From assembly GCA_017403825.1 (NCBI GenBank), contig JAFRDO010000006.1, forward strand, positions 49,756 to 113,755: a stretch of DNA of 64,000 bases, given 5' to 3'. The stretch comes from Kiritimatiellia bacterium. Lineage in GTDB: Bacteria; Verrucomicrobiota; Kiritimatiellia; RFP12; UBA1067. Both the position numbers and the translations under genes were made by a program. A model generated the notes under the pieces. That model was not told where the DNA came from, did not search any database, and saw nothing but the letters and a program-made list of their open reading frames with translations. This document shows, in pieces, positions 15,458 to 24,450 of this stretch. How positions within the stretch are numbered: position 1 is the stretch's first letter; each line of letters starts with the position of its first letter.

Positions 15458-17461
15458 TCAAGGTGCACCGGTTGCTCTCTGGGCGCGGCAGATCATCCAC
15501 ACGGATCCGGTGGGCGCGCGCCATTTGCCGCCGGGCGGCAGAATGAACGCGCCGCCTGGCGGCGCAATAGCCGCATCGGGGTGAGCAACGCCGTTCTCAA
15601 CGTAATACAGAAAGACCGTCACGCCGCGCGCCCGCGTCTCCCCTCCCCAGAAACGTCCGTCCGCCGCCTGCCAGCCGGCGGTGCGAGGGGCTTTCCACAG
15701 GTCGGGGTGTGTTGTGTGCGGCGGCTGCGCCTCGCCCGCATAAGGCGCATACTGGCGGAAGTAGAGAGAGCGTACGTCAAGCGGCCTCGCGCCCGTGTTC
15801 TCAAGTTCCGCACATTCGACGAGGAGAAGCGGCTTGTCCGGGTGGAGCGTGAAAACGTGCGTGAGCGCAAACGCGGCACCGCACGTCGCACGCACGGAAA
15901 GGCGTCCGCGGTCAGCGTCCCACTCCGCCGACTCCACGCGCGTCGTATCATCCCACCGCAACCCGCCTCCGGCAGCATGGTGAAGCATCGCGCCGTATGA
16001 ACCGATTTCCGCGCCGTCCAGCGTGACGCGCTCCATCATGCGCCGTCCGCCGACGCGTCCCTCCAGAACAAATCCGACGCGGTTGGACAGGCGGTAGCCG
16101 TCACCGTTCCGCGCAAACGTCACGCCCGTCGGCCCGACATACCCCTCGGCGGCGAAGGCGCCGGACGCCAGCTCGTCGCCGGACGGCGGCGGCGGGGTGC
16201 GTTCGGCCGGCGGCGGCATGCGCCGCCACTTCGCCGCGTCACCCTGCAAAGGCGCGAATGCCTTCACGAGCGGATACGGCTCGTCACCCTCCGAGACGAG
16301 TCCGTAATTGGAGTCCTCCGGCAGCGCGGCGCTGATGCCGAGCGCCGGTTCGTCAACCCACATGAAGTAGCTGTGGCCGACAAGCGACGGAGTCGAGAGG
16401 AACGAGCGCAGGCAGAGTTCGGTCGCGCGCGTTCGCTCGGCCTGTGTACGCATGCGCTGTCCGGCGCCGTGAAGGCACGGCATGCCCGCATCGATCGCCG
16501 GGAAGCTCCACTCCGTAACCATCAGCGGACGCTTCGTCCACTTAGCGCGTTCGGCGATGGCGTCGCAGAAGCGCACGTCTCGCGCGTACGGTCCGGCGCA
16601 GAGGACGTTGCGGTCGAGGTCTGCCCACGGGTAGCAGTTGAACGTGACAACGTCGCACCATCGGCCGGCCGCCTCCCAGACGACGCGGTTGGCGCCGTTC
16701 AGCCCGGCGAAGCGGCAACCGAGCACAAGGTGGTTCGGGTCTGCCTCGCGAATCGCCCTTGCCGCGACGGAGAAGTACCTCTCGGCGGCGACGCGCAAGA
16801 AGTCCGCCTTGCCGACAGGCGGATTGGTCATGCAGAGGTAGAGTCCGTCCGCGCTGTCGAACTCGGCGGCACGACCCCACCAGGCCAGCTCGTTGTCGAT
16901 GAAATAGCCGAACAGCGCGGGGTCGTCCTTCAGCGGCGCGCAGCGTTCGCGGGCGACGCGGCGGCACGCCTCCTCCCACGCCGGGTCGAACACGTCGGGG
17001 AATCCCTCGCACGGGTTGTCATGCGGATTGGGACGGATCGCACGGGCGGCATCACCATGCGTAAGCTCGCGGCTGATGTTGAGATAGACGGTGTAGGCCC
17101 GTCCGTCGCCGCAAAGCAGCGAGTCGCAGCCGACGCCAAGCATGTTGAAGCCCCATTCGGAAAGGCGCTTCCCTGCGGCCTCCGCCCATTTCTCCCTCGT
17201 GCCGTACTTGCGGCGGTTCGTCTCCAGGTAGCGGCGCGTCCGAGTCTTCTCGCACGGGTGACCTATGAACGTCGCATGGTCGACGCCGGAGAGGAACGAG
17301 TCCCGTCCCTGCGGACTGACCGCCCACCAGCGGCCGTCGGCGTCCTGCCGCGTCCGCCAGAACCCGTCAGCCGCCCGCTCCTGCGGCGCGAGCCGAGCCG
17401 CTGCAAACATGGAATCTGCAACGAACACCGCAGCAGCCAAAAGCATAACTCCGGTCATCAT
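15458..17461 (-). CDS. Secreted agarase-like glycoside hydrolase (GH-A fold)
   Basis: 667 residues with an N-terminal signal peptide (about 1-22, ending FAAA). FWRTRQDADGRWWAVSPQGR near 34-53 is the start typical of agarase/GH50-like proteins annotated in PVC bacteria. FGYFIDNELAWWG near 180-195 carries the probable acid/base Glu after Asn, and LMVTEWSFPA near 310 the probable nucleophile. The last 250 residues are beta-rich and have no obvious match. It likely cleaves beta-linked galactan or host glycan outside the cytoplasm; substrate unknown. It starts 6 nt after the stop of the AAA ATPase gene, so the pair may be co-transcribed. Confidence 0.7.
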   Translation of the reverse strand: MMTGVMLLAAAVFVADSMFAAARLAPQERAADGFWRTRQDADGRWWAVSPQGRDSFLSGVDHATFIGHPCEKTRTRRYLETNRRKYGTREKWAEAAGKRLSEWGFNMLGVGCDSLLCGDGRAYTVYLNISRELTHGDAARAIRPNPHDNPCEGFPDVFDPAWEEACRRVARERCAPLKDDPALFGYFIDNELAWWGRAAEFDSADGLYLCMTNPPVGKADFLRVAAERYFSVAARAIREADPNHLVLGCRFAGLNGANRVVWEAAGRWCDVVTFNCYPWADLDRNVLCAGPYARDVRFCDAIAERAKWTKRPLMVTEWSFPAIDAGMPCLHGAGQRMRTQAERTRATELCLRSFLSTPSLVGHSYFMWVDEPALGISAALPEDSNYGLVSEGDEPYPLVKAFAPLQGDAAKWRRMPPPAERTPPPPSGDELASGAFAAEGYVGPTGVTFARNGDGYRLSNRVGFVLEGRVGGRRMMERVTLDGAEIGSYGAMLHHAAGGGLRWDDTTRVESAEWDADRGRLSVRATCGAAFALTHVFTLHPDKPLLLVECAELENTGARPLDVRSLYFRQYAPYAGEAQPPHTTHPDLWKAPRTAGWQAADGRFWGGETRARGVTVFLYYVENGVAHPDAAIAPPGGAFILPPGGKWRAPTGSVWMICRAQRATGAP

Positions 17462-17467
17462 TTCAAC

Positions 17468-18583
17468 TCATGCCCTAAGCCACATGGCGAACAGGCGATC
17501 ATACACGACATATCCATCGTCACTCCTATAAAGAAGTTCATCCTTCAAGAGCGAATCAAGCGCAAAGCGCACGCTGGAAGCCGCCCGTAGACCATGCCTG
17601 CGACCGAACTCTGCGGACATCGGCTCGGCGACCACATGCTCCGCAGCCACCGCACGGAGAAGCTCAACAGCACCTGGAGAACATTTAGAAAGAATGAATG
17701 TATAGTTCATCGAGTTCTCTTCCACCAGATGATCAACGGCTGCAACCACATCTTTCTCGGTCGGACGCGCGACTTCCGACGCATAGAGCTCTTTCATCAC
17801 CGATTGAACGTACCACGTAATGCCCTCGAAACGGTCATACGCCGCAACAAAGGTCTCTTCGGGCAGAATCCTGCCCGCCTTGCGGAAAAACGAAGCCGCA
17901 AAGCGGAAATAGGCCTGCCTGTCAATGACGCCAAGAGACATTGCCGCTGTAGAGTTGAAGAACGGGCGTTTGGGAGAATTGAACATCTCGGCCATCATGT
18001 GAAGCCTAGATCCAGAAAAGACGAATCCGACGTTATGCATGAACTGGATCTTAGAACGGAGCAGCGCCTCAACGCCTTTCTCGGGATATTCAGCAATCTG
18101 CTGGAACTCATCGATAGCGACAACCGTGCGCTCCTTGCGCGACTGAAGGTATTCAAGCATCGACTCAAGCGAAGCCTGCGCGTTCGATGAATTGATGTCG
18201 AAACTGAACTTCGGCCGGCCCGAAAACTCGTCAAAGGTCATTGTCGGACGGAATCCCCTCGCAAACGCAGACAAGGCCTTAATCGCCTTCTCGGCAGGCG
18301 ACTCCACAGATTCCGCAACTGCGACCGCCAGCGCCCTGGCAAAGTCCGAAAGGCTGCGTGTCGGATACAGGTCGACGTAAACGGTTTTCATGCCGCGTCG
18401 CTTTGAAAGCAGATGCAAGACCTGGCGGATCAGTCCCGTCTTCCCATATCGGCGAGGAGCGATAAGCGTGGTGTTTCGGTCGTTGTCGAGATGCCGGATC
18501 AACACTTCCGTCTCCAGTTTCCTGTCGCAGAAGTAGTTGGGACCGGCATATCCAGCCGTCAGAAACGGATTTGCAATTTTCAT
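17468..18583 (-). CDS. AAA+ ATPase of the archaeal-type ATPase family
   Basis: 371 residues. Walker A is APRRYGKTG at 42-50 and Walker B VVAIDEF at 154-160. The C-terminal 100 residues look like a winged helix (LLKDELLYRSDDGYVVYDRLFAMWL), as in ATPase_2-type proteins. These are STAND-like ATPases widespread in gut bacteria; their role is not established. The transcript should be leaderless because TGGTATAAT (18591-18599) ends 7 nt before the ATG. The hydrolase gene follows after 6 nt. It is distinct from the two DUF4143 ATPases at 25759 and 38438. Confidence 0.75.
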   Translation of the reverse strand: MKIANPFLTAGYAGPNYFCDRKLETEVLIRHLDNDRNTTLIAPRRYGKTGLIRQVLHLLSKRRGMKTVYVDLYPTRSLSDFARALAVAVAESVESPAEKAIKALSAFARGFRPTMTFDEFSGRPKFSFDINSSNAQASLESMLEYLQSRKERTVVAIDEFQQIAEYPEKGVEALLRSKIQFMHNVGFVFSGSRLHMMAEMFNSPKRPFFNSTAAMSLGVIDRQAYFRFAASFFRKAGRILPEETFVAAYDRFEGITWYVQSVMKELYASEVARPTEKDVVAAVDHLVEENSMNYTFILSKCSPGAVELLRAVAAEHVVAEPMSAEFGRRHGLRAASSVRFALDSLLKDELLYRSDDGYVVYDRLFAMWLRA

Positions 18584-18590
18584 GCGAGCG

Positions 18591-18599
18591 ATTATACCA
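18591..18599 (-). promoter_or_regulatory. Extended -10 promoter, leaderless start of AAA ATPase
   Basis: TGGTATAAT on the minus strand with exactly 7 nt to the ATG at 18583, the same geometry as at 4909 and 38425. Confidence 0.65.
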
Positions 18600-18769
18600 C
18601 AAAGGCGGCCATCATTTCAACATTCTTGTTTCAATATTCTTGAAATGACGGTCGGGTGTGATGTCTGATGTTCTCAAATAGTTTTGTATCAAATCGCCGA
18701 CTGCATTGGCGATTTTGCAATAAATTCGCCGCCTATGTTGGCGATCTGCCATTGACTTGCTGGATGACA
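18600..18769. repeat. Intergenic region with two tandem hairpins
   Basis: AAATCGCC (18691-18698) pairs with GGCGATTT (18708-18715); about 20 bases on, TCGCC and GGCGA (about 18726-18746) form a second similar hairpin. The two units resemble each other and read like a short REP-type repeat array after the DUF4838 gene. A 46-codon minus-strand frame crosses the region but has no recognised family. Confidence 0.4.
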
Positions 18770-21193
18770 TCAGGGAACACCCGAATACGGCGTTGCCGTG
18801 GTTTCGTATTTCAGGAAGCAGCGCTTGGTGAGGCCGCCCTGGCCGTTTTTGTCCTCCACCCTGATGGCGATGACGTTCTCGCCGGGGCGGGCGGCCTTGC
18901 CGAACGGCACGTTGAACGCCTCGTTCCAGGAGTTGGCGTTCCCCTCGAACGGATACGGCCTGTGCAGCACCTTCTCGCCGTTGACCCAGACGTCGCACGC
19001 CTCGTCCGCCGACCCGACCATCAGCACAGGTTCGCCCGGCAGCTTGGCGGGCAGACTGACGCGGAGACGGTACCAGCCATAGCCGTCGAACTTGGCATAC
19101 CCGCTTTCGTCCCACGGGCGGTCCGTCGGAATCTTCTCCCATTTGGATTCATCGAAACCCACCGTCGCCCAGCCCTTGGCCTCGCCCGTCTTGTCCGGGT
19201 CGGTCTTGAACGCCCAGTCGATCGGCAGCGAAACCGTGTCCTTCGCCATCTGCTTCGCAATCTCACGCGGCCATTTCTCGCTCTCCCGCCAGCAGCAGTA
19301 CCCGATGTTGAATGCGCCCGACATGGCGTTTTCCGCCCTGAAGCCGTCCAGCGCCTTGACCTTCTCGGCAAAGTCGAAGTAGTCGCCGCTCTTTCTATGC
19401 CCATCGTAGGCAATCGCGGTCTCTGCGGTCAGGCGCGCGTTCTCGAGCCCGAGCCAGAGGAAATGGACACGCTTCGCCTCCGGCGTCCCCGGTTCGACAA
19501 GCGTCGCCGCCTTCTTCAGGATTGCGTCAAGTTCGGCGAAGCACTCCTTGGTGAACAGATCGTGCCCAGCCTGGAAGTAGTGCGTCCAGTTGCCGCCCTC
19601 GGGACGGTTGGAGCTCTTCGCGGTCGGCTTTGAGTTGTGGGAGATTCCGTAGAGCCTGTCGAAATACCGGGCGACCTGGTCTTTCGCCTTGCCGAACGCC
19701 GAGCAGTATTCCTCCCTGATTGTCTCGAACGGCAGACCTGGGCGCGAGTTCTGGAGACGGGCGACCGTGTAGAGCGACAGCCCCTGCGCCGCGTACATGC
19801 CCGTCAGGGAATCGTAGTCGCTCCCCTTGAGCGCGCGCGGCTCGGCATACAGGAAGCACTTGTGGAAGTCACGGTCGTATGCGATGGGATAGCAGTGTCC
19901 GTCAAGCGTGTAGTTCGGGCGGATGACCATGTCGATGCCCGTCTTGTACCAGCCCTCCCAATTCTTGATGTAGTAGTCGATCTTCTCGTCGGTCCACGGG
20001 AAATACATGTTCGGGCAGTAGCACATCTGGAACCTCGGGCCGAGCACGATGTCCTTCGGCGCGGTTGAGGAGTTCGCATAGATAAGCCCCGAGAACTTCG
20101 CCTTCTTGTCCGGCGCGATGCGGTCGGCCTCGGCCATGACGCCCTTGTAGAACTCGATCTGACGGTTGCTAACATCCCCAAGTTCGCTGTACCACTTCGG
20201 ATCCCCCTTCTCGAATCGCGCCTTGGCGCGCGCCCTGCGCACCTCCGTCGGGACCGGCGAATGGTCATCCGCCATGCAATAGTCGCAAACGCACTGCAGG
20301 TCGCTGTCGTTGCTCTTCAGGTTGATGCGCGGGATCTTCGGATTGTAGTTCGCCAGCCAGTCCAGCACCACCTGCCTGCGAAACGCCGGCGAGCCCGTGC
20401 ACATGCTGATGAGCCGCGCCTGTCCGCCCCAGTTCAGCGGCGACGGACGCCGCGTACCGTCCGGCAGCAGGTTGAAGAACTCGGGATGCGTCTTGAGGTA
20501 CTTGTCGGGCCAGGACTCGAACGCGTGCGGATAGTGCTGCTCGGAAAGGTCGCGGTTGCTGCGGTGGCGCAGAAGCCATCGGACCTCCTCGTTCATGAAA
20601 TGGGAGAACGCCTCTTCTGACGGCCACTGCTTCTTCAGGCTCCACAACTGCCGCCAGAAGAAGAACTTGAGCTTCGTGCACATCTCGCGCCGCCCCGCCT
20701 TGAACTTGAAGCATCCGTTCTGCGGGATGCTTTCGCCAAGCTCACCCGGCCAGAGCCAATGGCAGTCGTTGTCATTCTCAAGGATGTCGTAGAGCGCGAA
20801 CAGCGTACCGCTCGTCTCGACCAGCAAGGCCGCGAGATTGTTCCCACGGTCATTGCCCGTCAGGATCATCTTGTCGTCGTCGCCAAGGAAGTTGGCGCGG
20901 TTGTGCCCAAGCCCCGCTCCCGACACGCCGTGCCTCTTCGCGAACGCCGTCTCGCCCAGCGAAAAGACGAACGCGCCTTCCGGCACGGCCTCGGGCTCCC
21001 TGAGCGTCCTGATCTTCCGCCCCGTCAGTTTCTCGAAGTGATAGGCAAGCTCCTCGGCGGCGTAGTTGATGCCGTGGTTCCGTTGCGCGGGCACAAGAAT
21101 CACCGCGTCGCGCTTGCCCGGCTCAACCTTGACTGTCCGCCCTTCGGCGGCGACGCACAGCATCGCCGCCAACATGCAAATGCACCTGTTCAT
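18770..21193 (-). CDS. Secreted DUF4838 hydrolase with C-terminal carbohydrate-binding domain
   Basis: 807 residues with a signal peptide (1-18). Residues 20-130 resemble the N-terminal alpha/beta domain of alpha-glucuronidases (NYAAEELAYHFEKLTG). The DUF4838 core follows (about 200-480) with GRRR/GTRRPSPLNWG and CVCDYCMADDHSP motifs. A C-terminal jelly-roll ending in LMVGSADEACDVWVNGEKV looks like a sugar-binding module of glycoside hydrolases. DUF4838 proteins are thought to act on glycans, but activity is not established. AAAGGAGAG precedes the ATG by 6 nt. It is the second gene after the strand-repeat protein at 21206-23542, only 12 nt away, so both act in one locus. Confidence 0.75.
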   Translation of the reverse strand: MNRCICMLAAMLCVAAEGRTVKVEPGKRDAVILVPAQRNHGINYAAEELAYHFEKLTGRKIRTLREPEAVPEGAFVFSLGETAFAKRHGVSGAGLGHNRANFLGDDDKMILTGNDRGNNLAALLVETSGTLFALYDILENDNDCHWLWPGELGESIPQNGCFKFKAGRREMCTKLKFFFWRQLWSLKKQWPSEEAFSHFMNEEVRWLLRHRSNRDLSEQHYPHAFESWPDKYLKTHPEFFNLLPDGTRRPSPLNWGGQARLISMCTGSPAFRRQVVLDWLANYNPKIPRINLKSNDSDLQCVCDYCMADDHSPVPTEVRRARAKARFEKGDPKWYSELGDVSNRQIEFYKGVMAEADRIAPDKKAKFSGLIYANSSTAPKDIVLGPRFQMCYCPNMYFPWTDEKIDYYIKNWEGWYKTGIDMVIRPNYTLDGHCYPIAYDRDFHKCFLYAEPRALKGSDYDSLTGMYAAQGLSLYTVARLQNSRPGLPFETIREEYCSAFGKAKDQVARYFDRLYGISHNSKPTAKSSNRPEGGNWTHYFQAGHDLFTKECFAELDAILKKAATLVEPGTPEAKRVHFLWLGLENARLTAETAIAYDGHRKSGDYFDFAEKVKALDGFRAENAMSGAFNIGYCCWRESEKWPREIAKQMAKDTVSLPIDWAFKTDPDKTGEAKGWATVGFDESKWEKIPTDRPWDESGYAKFDGYGWYRLRVSLPAKLPGEPVLMVGSADEACDVWVNGEKVLHRPYPFEGNANSWNEAFNVPFGKAARPGENVIAIRVEDKNGQGGLTKRCFLKYETTATPYSGVP

Positions 21194-21205
21194 TATTTCT
21201 CTCCT

Positions 21206-23542
21206 TTAGCGGATGATCAGTTTCGTTCCACGCAAACGCTTGAACTCAAGCGACTTGCGGTCTGCGCTGATGCGGAATGTCCAGTCGCCCCAGCCATTTG
21301 CCGCCGATGCGACCGTACCGTCAGACTTGACGAACGAAATGCCCGGCAGCGCGGCGATATCGTCCTCGAACGTCGCGACCGTATGCCAAGCCCCCTGCCA
21401 CGTTGCGGCATCCAGCGTGTCGCACTCGGTCACGCGAATTCTACATCTAGCGCGGAACGCCAACGCCTTTGCCGTGAGAAGCGGTGCATTGGTGCAAGAC
21501 GCAAGACCCGCCGCCGAAAATTCGATGTCGCCGTCCGGGCGTCCGTTCGCATGGGTGAATTTGAGCGTTCCGCCCTCAAGACGCGTCACGCCGTTGTAGG
21601 TGTTATTCGTCGTCATCGTCAGCGTTCCCTCGCCAAGTTTCGTAAGGCCGCCGTCCGTCTCGCCCTCACCAACCGCCGAGAGGAGCGGCGTGTTGACCGA
21701 GCGCGAATAGCCTGCCGTGTCGAACTTCGCGCCGCCGGCAAGTACACGAACCGTGACGTTTCTCCAAGAGTCCTTCGTAGCAGTCGCCCCCTTGCCGCCG
21801 AGGAAAACGAGCTTGTCGCCAGCCGACACTGCGCTGTCGGAATAGACCGCAATCGTTCCACCGTTTAGGTTGATGCGTCCTGTCGAATAGTTGTCCATGA
21901 AGAAATAGGCTGTGCGCAGAACGCCGCCCGTGTTGATGTTGACATCCGACCCGACCGGTCCGCCCTGCGAGACGCGCATCTTGTAAACCTCGAACACGCC
22001 GCCGTTGCCGACCGTCAGCGTTGCGGGCCGGTCAGACAATCCGTTTAGGTATTCGCAGTAGGTGGTCAACGCGCTGAACGTGCCGCCCTCCACAATAACC
22101 TGCGCGTACTTGTTCGCCTCGATATAGCGGGAGCCCTCGACAACCAGCTTGCCGCCGGTGACTTTCAAAGTTCCATAGCCGTTGTAGCCATTCGTGTACG
22201 AGCTGTTGTTGCCCTCTACATACAGCGGCGCGTTGGTTTCCAGTCCGCTTGACGGGCTGCGCACGATCGTGACGCCACTCGCGATCTCAAGGTTGCGTGC
22301 AACATGAAGCCTGTCAAGGCGATTCGTGCGGCCCTCGCCAGGATCGAACACGATAAAGCCGCCCCAAGTGCCGTTTCCGGCATTGAACATGGTATTTGTC
22401 GCCGCACCCTCTCCGTCTGGAACGGATATCGTTCCACCGATCCTGAGTCCGCTTCCTTCGCTGTTGCATCCGAATGTCGCTGTCGCTCCGTCAAGCAACT
22501 TGATATTGCGGTTGCGGTGAATCGTATAGTTCTGCCCACCGCCAAAATACTCCGGATTGCCGCTGATGAAGATGTTATCCGTCGGCGACGCCGGCACGGC
22601 ACCAAAGGCGGCGTCCTCCCGATAGCTTATCAGCGCGACGCGGCCCTCCAGCCATGTGCCACCGTTAAAAGTGCTGTTGGTGAATGCTTCGCTCAGGCTG
22701 ATCCACCTGCCCTTGCTTGACGAATAGTGGACGCCACCATCGTTCGCCGCGCCGCTCAAAAGCGGCCTGTTGACGTAAATCGTATTGTCCGTGTCGTTGA
22801 CCAGATGGAATCCGCCCTCGTCCACATATGAGTGGACGTTTTCCCACGTAGCATTGTCGTAGCTATTGTAAAGATTGTACTTCGTTTTTTCGTCAGTCCC
22901 AGTATTTCTCTTGTATATTTTCCCGCCATTGTAGCGGACGACTCCATAGCGGTTGCCATACAGAACCAGGCTCGAGATGTGCAGTTCCCCGCCCGAATTA
23001 AGGAAAACACCTACGTTGTTTGCCAAAGATGCCGTGCCAGTCTGCGTAACACGTAGATCCTTGCCCTTGAATACGCCTTCGTCCTGAATGATCAGGCGAC
23101 CCTTCTGGGACACGTAGAACCCGTTCAAAAAATGTATCGTGCCGACGTCGAACACACCGTTGGTCACAAGAAGGTCGCCACCCCAGTTTACGACATAGTC
23201 GGGACCAGACACATTGACATTCGCGCCACCTTCCACGACAACTGTCGTTCCATTCCCACTCTGGGAATAAGGAGCCTTACCCTCATCATAGCCACTCGTC
23301 GAACATGTGATGGTCGTTGTGCCGCCGTTGAACTTCAACGTGCCGGCTGTTACCTGCAAACCGTTACCGAGCGAATTATCGCCAGAAAGAACAAGCGTAC
23401 CCGCGCCGCTTTTGACGGTGCGAGAGGTTTCCGTTACGTTGTTCAACGTTTCGGTAATGCCTGACGCGACATCGTGCGTATCGGCGCGAAGCGTCGCAGC
23501 GACCAAAGCCACCGCGCCTATCAACATCAGCAGTTTATTCAT
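21206..23542 (-). CDS. Autotransporter-associated strand-repeat surface protein
   Basis: 778 residues with a signal peptide (1-20). Repeats such as GAGTLVLSGDNSLGNGLQVTAGTLKFNGG (near 45-75) and GEGTLTMTTNNTYNGVTRLEGGTL (near 660-690) are the autotransporter-associated beta-strand (PATR) signature and would fold as a right-handed beta helix. There is no C-terminal beta-barrel. The protein ends instead in LRGTKLIIR, a short motif shared with three other large proteins here. It is probably surface-exposed, binding or scaffolding glycan. AAGGAGAT lies 7 nt before the ATG. It heads the operon with the DUF4838 hydrolase. Confidence 0.75.
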   Translation of the reverse strand: MNKLLMLIGAVALVAATLRADTHDVASGITETLNNVTETSRTVKSGAGTLVLSGDNSLGNGLQVTAGTLKFNGGTTTITCSTSGYDEGKAPYSQSGNGTTVVVEGGANVNVSGPDYVVNWGGDLLVTNGVFDVGTIHFLNGFYVSQKGRLIIQDEGVFKGKDLRVTQTGTASLANNVGVFLNSGGELHISSLVLYGNRYGVVRYNGGKIYKRNTGTDEKTKYNLYNSYDNATWENVHSYVDEGGFHLVNDTDNTIYVNRPLLSGAANDGGVHYSSSKGRWISLSEAFTNSTFNGGTWLEGRVALISYREDAAFGAVPASPTDNIFISGNPEYFGGGQNYTIHRNRNIKLLDGATATFGCNSEGSGLRIGGTISVPDGEGAATNTMFNAGNGTWGGFIVFDPGEGRTNRLDRLHVARNLEIASGVTIVRSPSSGLETNAPLYVEGNNSSYTNGYNGYGTLKVTGGKLVVEGSRYIEANKYAQVIVEGGTFSALTTYCEYLNGLSDRPATLTVGNGGVFEVYKMRVSQGGPVGSDVNINTGGVLRTAYFFMDNYSTGRINLNGGTIAVYSDSAVSAGDKLVFLGGKGATATKDSWRNVTVRVLAGGAKFDTAGYSRSVNTPLLSAVGEGETDGGLTKLGEGTLTMTTNNTYNGVTRLEGGTLKFTHANGRPDGDIEFSAAGLASCTNAPLLTAKALAFRARCRIRVTECDTLDAATWQGAWHTVATFEDDIAALPGISFVKSDGTVASAANGWGDWTFRISADRKSLEFKRLRGTKLIIR

Positions 23543-23664
23543 TTTCGTTATCTCCTTGTTCAGAAGTTGGTCGTTTTCAAGTGGTTTTTAGCCTCAATCG
23601 TAAATATCAGACGTTCCACCGCCTCCCCTACCGCCGGAAACATGTCGCAGATCCCATTGACTCC
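23543..23664 (-). pseudogene. Possible remnant of a GntR/LacI regulator C-terminus
   Basis: On the minus strand a frame reads VWIIGQGVNGICDMFPAVGEAVE. The intact regulator at 24451-25629 ends VWVAGE...IIGDTFPAAEEAAE, and the DNA of the two tails is also similar (23626-23650 against 24464-24490). A duplicated, mostly deleted regulator is the simplest reading. The match is short and could be chance. Confidence 0.3.
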
Positions 23665-23694
23665 TTGACCGATAATCCATACCTGTGATATAAT
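23665..23694 (+). promoter_or_regulatory. Promoter of the VapBC-type pair
   Basis: TTGACC (23665-23670), 18-bp spacer, TATAAT (23689-23694) with TGA forming an extended -10. The start is near 23701, about 30 nt before the antitoxin ATG. Confidence 0.8.
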
Positions 23695-23729
23695 CCGGTA
23701 TGGATTTTTCAGTAGGAAAGGATGATGAA

Positions 23730-23984
23730 ATGACAACAGCGACACTCTGCGAACGCGGACAGATCACGATCCCGAAGCAGTTCCGGACGCAGCTCGGCTT
23801 CCAGCCCGGCATGGTCTTTGCGTTCAGCGTCAAGGGAAACAGCCTTTTCATGACTGCACAAAAACCGAAAATGTCCCTGCAAGACCGGAGACGCAAGGCT
23901 TTGGAGGAAATGCGCGGCCGCCTGAAAGACGCGTTCGACGGCGTCTGCACAGACGATCTCATAGCGGAAATGCGAGGGCGCTGA
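23730..23984 (+). CDS. vapB: AbrB/MazE-type antitoxin
   Basis: 84 residues. MTTATLCERGQITIPKQFR and LGFQPGMVFAF are the SpoVT-AbrB swapped-hairpin DNA-binding fold of VapB/MazE antitoxins. The C-terminal 40 residues are charged and would wrap the toxin. The ATG at 23730 is preferred over one at 23700 because AGGAAAGG lies 9 nt upstream and the earlier ATG falls at the transcription start. The stop overlaps the PIN toxin start (TGATG). The pair is presumably autoregulated at the promoter just upstream. Confidence 0.85.
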   Translation: MTTATLCERGQITIPKQFRTQLGFQPGMVFAFSVKGNSLFMTAQKPKMSLQDRRRKALEEMRGRLKDAFDGVCTDDLIAEMRGR

Positions 23985-24412
23985 TGGTTTACGCAGTGGA
24001 TACGAACATCATCTTTGACATCCTCAAAGACGATCCTGCCTTTTCGCAGTCGGCAATTGACTTCCTCTGCGGACTCTCCCCACTCGACAGTCTCATCGCC
24101 TGTGACGTTGTATGGGCGGAGGCGTCGGCCGGCTTCAACGACAAGACCGAGTTTCGCAGACGCATGGCAAGCGTCGGCATAGCCTATTCGCCCATACCCG
24201 AAGCTGCCGCGAACCGTGCTGGCTCGATATGGCGCCTCGCCCGCTCCATGCAGAAGTCGAAGGGTTCCTCGCGCCTCGCCGTCGTGCCGGACTTCCTCGT
24301 CGGCGCACACGCGATGGAATGCGCAGATGCGCTCATCACGCGCGACCGCGGTTTCATGCGCCGCTGGTTCAAGGACCTCACGATTGCCGATCCCAGCGCA
24401 AAACGCATGTAG
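23984..24412 (+). CDS. vapC: PIN-domain toxin, VapC type
   Basis: 142 residues with the PIN ribonuclease acidic set: D6 in VDTN, an acidic residue in WAEAS near 46-48, and the late ADALITRDRGF block near 112-122. VapC toxins cleave RNA, often tRNA or rRNA, when released from VapB. The length is typical and all acidic positions appear intact. It overlaps the antitoxin stop by 1 nt. Convergent with the GntR gene that ends at 24451. Confidence 0.85.
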   Translation: MVYAVDTNIIFDILKDDPAFSQSAIDFLCGLSPLDSLIACDVVWAEASAGFNDKTEFRRRMASVGIAYSPIPEAAANRAGSIWRLARSMQKSKGSSRLAVVPDFLVGAHAMECADALITRDRGFMRRWFKDLTIADPSAKRM

Positions 24413-24450
24413 CCGGTCTTCCGTCCAACGAAGCTCGCTGCCCATTAGCC

